Assembly: GCA_028687545.1 (NCBI GenBank)
Contig: JAQTZZ010000001.1
Location: forward strand, 1 to 64,000
DNA length: 64,000 nt
Direction of reading: 5' to 3'
Source: Candidatus Wallbacteria bacterium
Lineage (GTDB): Bacteria > Muiribacteriota > JAQTZZ01
Positions 59,295-64,000 of this stretch are shown one piece after another. How positions within the stretch are numbered: the stretch's first letter is position 1; each line of letters opens with the position of its first letter. The notes below the pieces were generated by a model. It worked only from the letters and a program-made list of their open reading frames with translations. It ran no database searches and was not told the origin of the DNA. A program made the translations under genes and the position numbers.

Positions 59295-59441
59295 TCAATG
59301 AGGGAAGTGAACGGCCGACAGGTGGTGAATGGTGATTAGTGATCAGAAATTGAATCCCTCTGCTCCATTCACTATTCACTTCCTAAATTGACCGTAAAGA
59401 ATAATCCTTATAAAATGACTGAAACTTGCAGGAGCTGTTTT

Positions 59442-59729
59442 ATGGTCAAAAAAGGTACCTTTGTCCAGATTGAAAAAATGATTCTCAAGCCAGGAGAACG
59501 GGCGGCAAACATTCCAGAAGACACGAAAAAAGTCCCGTACATGATGTGGGTGAACGGATTTCTGAAGATGGACGCGAAAATCGGAGATGAAGTCGAGATA
59601 AAGACCCTGATCGGGCGCACAATCAGGGGCAGGTTGGTGGCAGAAAACCCTGCTTATACACACAATTACGGCAAGCCTGTACTGGAACTCATGGAAATCA
59701 GCAGGGAATTGCATAATGAGCCTAACTAA
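59442..59729 (+). CDS. ortA: 2-amino-4-oxopentanoate thiolase, alpha subunit
   Basis: From ATG 59442 (CAGGAG ten bases upstream) the product has 95 residues, the normal OrtA size. KKGTFVQIEKMILKPGERAANIPEDTKKVPY and GRTIRGRLVAENPAYTHNYGKPV match OrtA of the ornithine fermentation pathway, which splits 2-amino-4-oxopentanoate with CoA to alanine and acetyl-CoA. The beta subunit gene follows after a repeat array. The other ort genes are not in this window. Confidence 0.9.
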   Translation: MVKKGTFVQIEKMILKPGERAANIPEDTKKVPYMMWVNGFLKMDAKIGDEVEIKTLIGRTIRGRLVAENPAYTHNYGKPVLELMEISRELHNEPN

Positions 59730-59825
59730 GGTACGAGGTGCGAGGTCCTGGGTACGAGGTGTTAACTCTGAATCTTAAACCCCGAGCCCCGAGCCCCGAG
59801 CCGCGAACCACGAACCCCGAACCCG
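59730..59825. repeat. Inverted heptamer array 3 between ortA and ortB
   Basis: GGTACGAGGTGCGAGGTCC-type units (59730-59760) face CCCCGAGCCCCGAGCCCC and CCGCGAACCACGAACCCCG on the right (59779-59825). Individual units are 7 bases long and vary at two or three positions. The array fills the gap between the two subunit genes. Confidence 0.7.
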
Positions 59826-59838
59826 ATTTGGAGGACTT

Positions 59839-61251
59839 ATGGATAATAACTATTCCGCAGTCTTAAGCCGCAAATCCGAAATCATGCGTAAATCCATGGG
59901 AATCGATTATAACGAATTCACAATTTCCCCGGTAGCCTTTGATTACGAGAAAATGATGGAAAAAGCAGGATACCCCCTGGATGAGATTTTTAGAATCCAG
60001 AGAGAAACCAAGGTTGCTGATACTCCGCTGTTTGAGCTCAAAAATCTGACCTCTATGGTCCGCCGGAACAGTAATAAAGGATATGGTGCCAGGATTTTTT
60101 TGAAGGACGAGGCAGCTAATGCTTCAGGCAGTTTCAAGGACCGTCGGGCTTCGGTCTCGATCTTTGAAGCGCAGAAAAAGGGGTATCAAGGGGTGATCGC
60201 CGCTACCAGTGGAAATTATGGGGCTGCGGTAGCCTCACAGGCGGCGCAGAGAGGGCTCAAGTGCATCATAGTGCAGGAGGTTTACGACAGCAGAAAAACA
60301 GGGCAGCCCGAGATTCTGGAAAAAGCCAGGAAGTGCGAGGCTTATGGAGCGGAAGTCCTGCAGATGTCGGTTGGACCCGAACTGTTTTACTATCTGCTGA
60401 TGACCTTGGAAGATACGGGATTTTTCAATGCTTCGCTCTATACTCCGTTCGGGATTGCCGGAGTGGAAACGCTAGGCTTTGAACTGGCTGAACAGGTCAG
60501 AAAAATTGCCGGACAAGACCCGGATTGCGTGATGGTGACCCATGCCGGAGGAGGGAATGTGACAGGGACCGCGCGAGGTTTGCAGAAGGCCGGAGCAGAC
60601 AAGACCAAGGTCCTGGGTGTCAGTGTAGATCTGAGCGGACTGCACATGGCCTCTGACAGGGATTTCAACCGCAAGTCATTTACCACAGGACACACCGGAT
60701 TCGGCATCCCTTTCGCCACCTGGCCGGACCGGGTGGATGTACCCAGGAACGCGGCCAGACCTCTCCGTTACCTGGATGGTTATTATCTGGTGACGCAGGG
60801 AGAGGTGTTCTATACAACGCAGCTGCTGGCTCTGCTGGAAGGATTGGAACGCGGCCCAGCGGGAAACACTTCCCTCACTGCTGCCATTTCTCTGGCCAGA
60901 AAACTCCCGCAGGATAAAATTATCGCAGTTCAGGAGACGGAGTATACCGGAGCCGGCAAGCATCCTTTTGCGCAGTTGACTTTTGCCAGGGAAAATGGAG
61001 TCACTGTCAGACGGGGTAACCCCATTGAAAACAAACCGGGTATTGAGATTGTGATCCCGGAAAATATCAACCAGATTGAAGCTACTGAATACTCCATGGA
61101 TGAATTGAAATATTCATATTTAAAGAATGTCACGAAAAATTTTCCGGATCACAAACTGGCTGAAAAGGATTTCGAATTTCTGGCGCAGGACCTGAAAATG
61201 GAAATAGCTGCAGTGAAAGAAAAGCTAAATCTGCTGAAGGTAAAGGGGTAA
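59839..61251 (+). CDS. ortB: 2-amino-4-oxopentanoate thiolase, beta subunit
   Basis: The protein has 470 residues, a PLP-dependent enzyme of the fold-type II family. NASGSFKDRRAS holds the PLP Lys, and ATSGNYGAAVASQAAQRGLK, HAGGGNVTGTARGLQ and GPAGNTSLTAA complete the pocket. It matches OrtB. GGAGG lies nine bases before the ATG. Confidence 0.92.
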   Translation: MDNNYSAVLSRKSEIMRKSMGIDYNEFTISPVAFDYEKMMEKAGYPLDEIFRIQRETKVADTPLFELKNLTSMVRRNSNKGYGARIFLKDEAANASGSFKDRRASVSIFEAQKKGYQGVIAATSGNYGAAVASQAAQRGLKCIIVQEVYDSRKTGQPEILEKARKCEAYGAEVLQMSVGPELFYYLLMTLEDTGFFNASLYTPFGIAGVETLGFELAEQVRKIAGQDPDCVMVTHAGGGNVTGTARGLQKAGADKTKVLGVSVDLSGLHMASDRDFNRKSFTTGHTGFGIPFATWPDRVDVPRNAARPLRYLDGYYLVTQGEVFYTTQLLALLEGLERGPAGNTSLTAAISLARKLPQDKIIAVQETEYTGAGKHPFAQLTFARENGVTVRRGNPIENKPGIEIVIPENINQIEATEYSMDELKYSYLKNVTKNFPDHKLAEKDFEFLAQDLKMEIAAVKEKLNLLKVKG

Positions 61252-61380
61252 AGGTCAAAGGCACGAGGTACGAGGTTCGAGGCACGGGGTACGAGGCACG
61301 GGGTACGAGGTACGAGGTTCGAGGTACAACCCGGACTCTGAATCCCGAACCACGAGCCTCGAACCCCGAACCTTTGACTT
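61251..61380. repeat. Inverted heptamer array 4 (best example)
   Basis: About nine units of the type CGAGGTA/CGAGGTT/CGGGGTA run from 61262 to 61327, then CCCGAAC/CACGAGC/CTCGAAC/CCCGAAC units from 61343 to 61373 run as their complement. The outer edges AAGGTCAAAGG and CCTTTGACTT extend the inversion. The array follows ortB and precedes the promoter of the SLH gene. Heptamer tandem repeats of this type recall the STRR sequences of cyanobacteria. Confidence 0.75.
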
Positions 61381-61420
61381 CGAATCTTCTTTCGGTTATC
61401 CGGTATTCGTGTTTCCTATA

Positions 61421-61448
61421 TTGACTCTGAATTCGAATCATGTAATAT
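61421..61448 (+). promoter_or_regulatory. Promoter of the first SLH gene
   Basis: TTGACT (61421-61426), a 16-base spacer and TAATAT (61443-61448) imply a 5' leader of about 200 bases before the ATG at 61660. Confidence 0.65.
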
Positions 61449-61486
61449 GGTTATCGCCAAGCTTTCAGACATCGCTTTGGTGCTAG

Positions 61487-61496
61487 AAAGGAGGTG
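61487..61496 (+). promoter_or_regulatory. Perfect anti-SD complement inside the SLH leader
   Basis: AAAGGAGGTG is fully complementary to the 3' end of typical 16S rRNA, yet no ATG follows at normal spacing. An ATT at 61502 would open a 14-codon frame. It may be a leader peptide, a ribosome standby site, or chance. Confidence 0.35.
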
Positions 61497-61659
61497 TGAA
61501 TATTATCCCGCACCTTGGAAGATGGAAAGCTGGCTGCGCAAAATAAGGCCTGGATTACGGGGAAGAGATATGAGAGGAAACATTGGATACTCTGATAAGA
61601 ATCCCCTGAAAAAAGACCAAAAAAGCGCACACAATCTATAAGGGGGATAATTAAATCCT

Positions 61660-63480
61660 ATGAAGACAATTATGATTATCGTGTTATGCGCATTCACAGT
61701 TGCTGCTTTCGCAAACCCGTTCTCTGATGTGAAGTTCAATCACTGGGCATACGATGCAGTGACTCAGCTTTCCGCGAAGGGCATCATCACCGGTTATCCG
61801 GATGGAACCTTCAAGGGCAACAAAGCTGTCACCCGCTATGATATGGCAGTGATCATCGCCAGACTGCTTGAGAAACTGAACACTACTCCCGGTATCAAAG
61901 CCAAGATGAGCAAAGGCGACCTGGACAGCGTTCAGAAGCTCGTGGTGGAATTTGCTGACGAACTTTCTCTCCTGGGCGTGAAAGTCACGGCTCTGGAAGA
62001 TGAAATGAGCGCAGTGAAAGACGACCTTGCCGTGATCAAGGAAGATGTGAAAACCCTGAAATCCACTGGCGGACAGGGCGGCAAGATCAAGATCACAGGC
62101 GACAACCTGATCAGATTCGAGGACTATAGCTGGAGCGAGACAAAGATCCAGAACATCCTGAACGACAATCATTTCATGGACAAGCTCGGCCTGAACTTCG
62201 ACATGATGATTGACCCGGATATCACCTCTGTTCTGCGCCTTGAGAAATTCTCCTTCTGGAACAGCAGCGCCGGCGACTGGTCATCCCTGAATGCAGCGAT
62301 GGGCACAGCTTTCAGAACTCAGCAGGACACTGACCTGAGAACCGCTCTTGCCTACATCCAGATCAAGGATTTCTTCGGCTGGGCTGATCAGATGAGATTC
62401 GGCCGCCAGAGAGTGGCACTCGGCCATGACCTTCTGATGAAGGGCGTTGTCGACGGCATCACTGGCATGAAAGCTGTTGATCACAAGAGGAACATCATTG
62501 CCCGCGTCGGCGGACTCAAGATGAACGACTTTGACAATGGCCTGACCTCACCCGCTACCACCAATGACAACTCCGGTCTGGATCTGCTGTATACAGACTG
62601 GACATTTGATCTGAAAGATGTGATGGCCGAACTGTATTACGTCCATCAGAGAGATCCGGGCTCCCAGGCTGCTGCCGTTGCCCCGGCCGCTCTTGCCCAG
62701 AACGCCTGCAACCTCGAAGATTGCACAGCCGGCGGCCTCTGGAGGCATGTAAAGAACTACAGCTGGACCGGCATTGGCCTGTCCGGAAACCCGGTACCGG
62801 AACTGACCCTGTACGGCGAATATTCCTGGCTGACCTGGGACGAATCAGTTGATGTCAACGGCGACGGCGTCTGCGAAGACGGCGACCCTGGCTATCTGGC
62901 CGGACTGAACTGGGACGTCAACAAGAAGACAGCTTTCAAACTGCAGTACACAAAGTTTGAAGAATGGTTCTTCCGCCCTCTGACCTGGAATGGCGTCACC
63001 GCTGGTGCAGTGTATGATACAGACACATACCTGGATCCAGATGAGACCTTCCTGTTCAGCCAGATGGGCTATCTGCAGGGCTTCAATGACACGATGGCTG
63101 AAGTCAGCCACAACCTGAGCGAAAAGTCCACAGTGACCGCCCGCTACGAAGGCATTGCCGACAACAGGACATACGCTGTCAACCAGCCGGAAGACAAGAG
63201 GATCGTCCTGACCGGTATTTACAAGTATCAGTATAAGCCGAATACAGCGCTGAGACTGACCTACAGAACCATCAACGCCGAAGAGAATACTACAGCTCTT
63301 GCAGTTGCTGGTGGATATCCCGCAGGACAGCACTATCCGGCATACTTCCCACGTGTCCATGGCACAAACTGCGACAGCTACGGCAACACTTCAGGTCTTG
63401 CACAGACCGATGTCAATGCAGTCAACATCAACATCGACGACGTGAAGGAACTGAGACTGCAGCTTGATGTGAATTTCTAA
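61660..63480 (+). CDS. SLH-domain outer-membrane porin-like protein
   Basis: The protein has 606 residues with a signal peptide (1-18). One SLH domain (FSDVKFNHWAYDAVTQLSAKGIITGYPDGTFKGNKAVTRYDMAVIIARL, about 21-70, in parts) is followed by a coiled coil (about 85-130, VTALEDEMSAVKDDLAVIKEDVKTL). The rest is a beta-rich region of about 470 residues with alternating strands and aromatic residues, ending RLQLDVNF with a terminal Phe. This is the OmpM/SLH-porin layout that binds secondary wall polymers and spans the outer membrane. GC-rich third positions suggest high expression. Confidence 0.9.
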   Translation: MKTIMIIVLCAFTVAAFANPFSDVKFNHWAYDAVTQLSAKGIITGYPDGTFKGNKAVTRYDMAVIIARLLEKLNTTPGIKAKMSKGDLDSVQKLVVEFADELSLLGVKVTALEDEMSAVKDDLAVIKEDVKTLKSTGGQGGKIKITGDNLIRFEDYSWSETKIQNILNDNHFMDKLGLNFDMMIDPDITSVLRLEKFSFWNSSAGDWSSLNAAMGTAFRTQQDTDLRTALAYIQIKDFFGWADQMRFGRQRVALGHDLLMKGVVDGITGMKAVDHKRNIIARVGGLKMNDFDNGLTSPATTNDNSGLDLLYTDWTFDLKDVMAELYYVHQRDPGSQAAAVAPAALAQNACNLEDCTAGGLWRHVKNYSWTGIGLSGNPVPELTLYGEYSWLTWDESVDVNGDGVCEDGDPGYLAGLNWDVNKKTAFKLQYTKFEEWFFRPLTWNGVTAGAVYDTDTYLDPDETFLFSQMGYLQGFNDTMAEVSHNLSEKSTVTARYEGIADNRTYAVNQPEDKRIVLTGIYKYQYKPNTALRLTYRTINAEENTTALAVAGGYPAGQHYPAYFPRVHGTNCDSYGNTSGLAQTDVNAVNINIDDVKELRLQLDVNF

Positions 63481-63500
63481 TTCATATCTAACGAGTTAAT

Positions 63501-63532
63501 AAAAAAGAGAGCCGCAAGGCTCTCTTTTTTTA
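63501..63532 (+). terminator. Strong intrinsic terminator
   Basis: AAAAAAGAGAGCC/GGCTCTCTTTTTT with a GCAA tetraloop and a T-run follows the SLH gene by 20 bases. The A-run at the left would let it work in both directions. Confidence 0.95.
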
Positions 63533-63548
63533 TTGAAAGTTAAGAACG

Positions 63549-63657
63549 TAGGGGCAACGCTTGCCGTTGCCCATTCTAAAGGGATTGTGAAAATATGTAT
63601 TCTTCATCGGTGATTTGCATGATAGTTCGGGCACCCGCGAGGGGTGCCCCTACGAAT
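63549..63657. repeat. Pair of GTAGGGGC-type palindromes
   Basis: GTAGGGGCAACG...CGTTGCCC at 63549 and GGGCACCC...GGGTGCCCCTAC at 63630 are opposed copies of a REP-like unit, separated by about 50 bases. Confidence 0.6.
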
Positions 63658-63701
63658 ATGATCCTGTATAATTGAAATTTCCCCTCCTTTACTTTAACTT
63701 A

Positions 63702-63747
63702 TCCATATCTGTATAAAAACCGTCTTAGGTTTTTATACAGATATGGA
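63702..63747. promoter_or_regulatory. Perfect 20-bp inverted repeat before the second SLH gene
   Basis: TCCATATCTGTATAAAAACC (63702-63721) and GGTTTTTATACAGATATGGA (63728-63747) are perfectly inverted with a GTCTTA loop, ending 27 bases before the ATG and 14 before the ribosome site. It may be an operator, an mRNA hairpin that controls translation or stability, or an attenuator. Confidence 0.75.
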
Positions 63748-63774
63748 CTTATAAACTTCTTGGAGGCAATGCCC

Positions 63775-64000
63775 ATGAAACGCGTACTGATCTCTTTCAT
63801 CCTGCTGATCGCCTTTTTAGCCAATGCAACTCCTTTTACCGACATCCCCAAGAATCACTGGGCAGTCCAAGCAGTGAGTGAATTGTCTGAACGTGGAATT
63901 ATCACAGGTTTTCCCAATGGCACTTTCCAGGGCGGAAAAACTGTCACCAGATATGACCTGGCTGTTGTGATCGCCAGACTGGTTGAAAATCTCCACACTA
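63775..64000 (+). CDS. Second SLH-domain protein, cut by the window end
   Basis: ATG at 63775 has GGAGG nine bases upstream. The 75 residues visible give a signal peptide (MKRVLISFILLIAFLANA) and one SLH domain (FTDIPKNHWAVQAVSEL, GIITGFPNGTFQGGKTVTRYDLAVVIARL), very close to that of the gene at 61660. It is probably a second SLH porin of the same type; the barrel lies beyond the window. Confidence 0.9.
   Translation, partial: MKRVLISFILLIAFLANATPFTDIPKNHWAVQAVSELSERGIITGFPNGTFQGGKTVTRYDLAVVIARLVENLHT

Noticed and set aside
52387-61380. CRISPR arrays
   Set aside because: The short repeats are seven bases long, degenerate and inverted; there are no regular spacers and no cas genes.
61130-61441. 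103-codon minus-strand frame with a repeated Pro-Arg-Thr-Ser-Tyr pattern
   Set aside because: The peptide repeat is the translation of the heptamer array at 61251-61380, not a real protein.
61447-61641. 64-codon plus-strand frame in the SLH leader
   Set aside because: No ribosome site at its start, odd composition, and it lies inside a promoter-to-gene leader.

Overview
The window reads as a chromosomal segment of a diderm bacterium, probably an anaerobe from a poorly characterised lineage. Evidence for an outer membrane is a TonB-dependent receptor and two secreted proteins with an N-terminal SLH domain; the complete one continues into a coiled coil and a beta-rich region, the layout of the OmpM/SLH porins that tether outer membrane to peptidoglycan in some deep-branching diderms. 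Evidence for amino-acid fermentation is ortA-ortB (2-amino-4-oxopentanoate thiolase, ornithine degradation). No rRNA or ribosomal protein gene is present, so I do not name a phylum with confidence. The 5' and 3' thirds have many overlapping ATGA junctions and read as compact operons.

Layout. 0-1.8 kb: a Sel1-repeat protein, three minus-strand tRNA genes (Leu-TAA, initiator Met, elongator Met) and two kinds of non-coding repeat, a 121-bp element and a 280-bp MITE-like element. 1.8-9.3 kb: minus-strand genes for RF2 (prfB, with its programmed +1 frameshift), a YdjM-type membrane hydrolase, a TctA-like membrane protein, a zinc-ribbon/OB-fold membrane protein and a clostripain-like protease. 9.3-16 kb: an AT-rich accessory island with degraded toxin/defence genes: a YhcG nuclease remnant, an 11-repeat Sel1 protein with a J-domain membrane partner, a frameshifted HEPN protein beside an FRG-domain protein, and an MNT antitoxin whose HEPN toxin has been deleted to a C-terminal stub. 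16-19 kb: a NatAB-like ABC exporter with a secreted metalloprotease. 19-28 kb: cell-wall and quality-control genes (M23 peptidase, smpB, a degenerate amidase, a GerMN-like protein), then a MoxR/DUF58/transglutaminase operon and HU. 28-36 kb: TerB-like, PilZ-like, caspase-fold, SGNH-TPR, ICMT-like and DUF362 ferredoxin proteins.

36-40.6 kb is the most coherent regulatory unit. A TonB receptor and a secreted protein resembling the sulfite-oxidase molybdopterin fold are divergently transcribed. Each promoter is overlapped by a 24-bp palindrome resembling the ModE (molybdate repressor) operator. A classic two-Mop-domain molbindin follows 1 kb downstream. This suggests TonB-dependent molybdate or tungstate uptake. 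40.7-44.4 kb: an ATP-grasp ligase preceded by an unlisted 49-codon ORF, then a cysteine desulfurase/PP-loop ATPase pair. 44.5-48.2 kb: a TPR/propeller operon. 48-55 kb: an unknown secreted protein, an adenylate-cyclase/RDD fusion, a DegT aminotransferase, a GH57 glycosidase. 55.6-59.3 kb: rsmG, hslU, hslV, xerC. 59.4-61.3 kb: ortAB. 61.7-64 kb: two SLH proteins, the second cut by the window edge.

Repeats mark the whole window: four inverted arrays of a degenerate heptamer between 52.4 and 61.4 kb, several GC-rich REP-like palindromes, and a perfect 20-bp inverted repeat just upstream of the last SLH gene.
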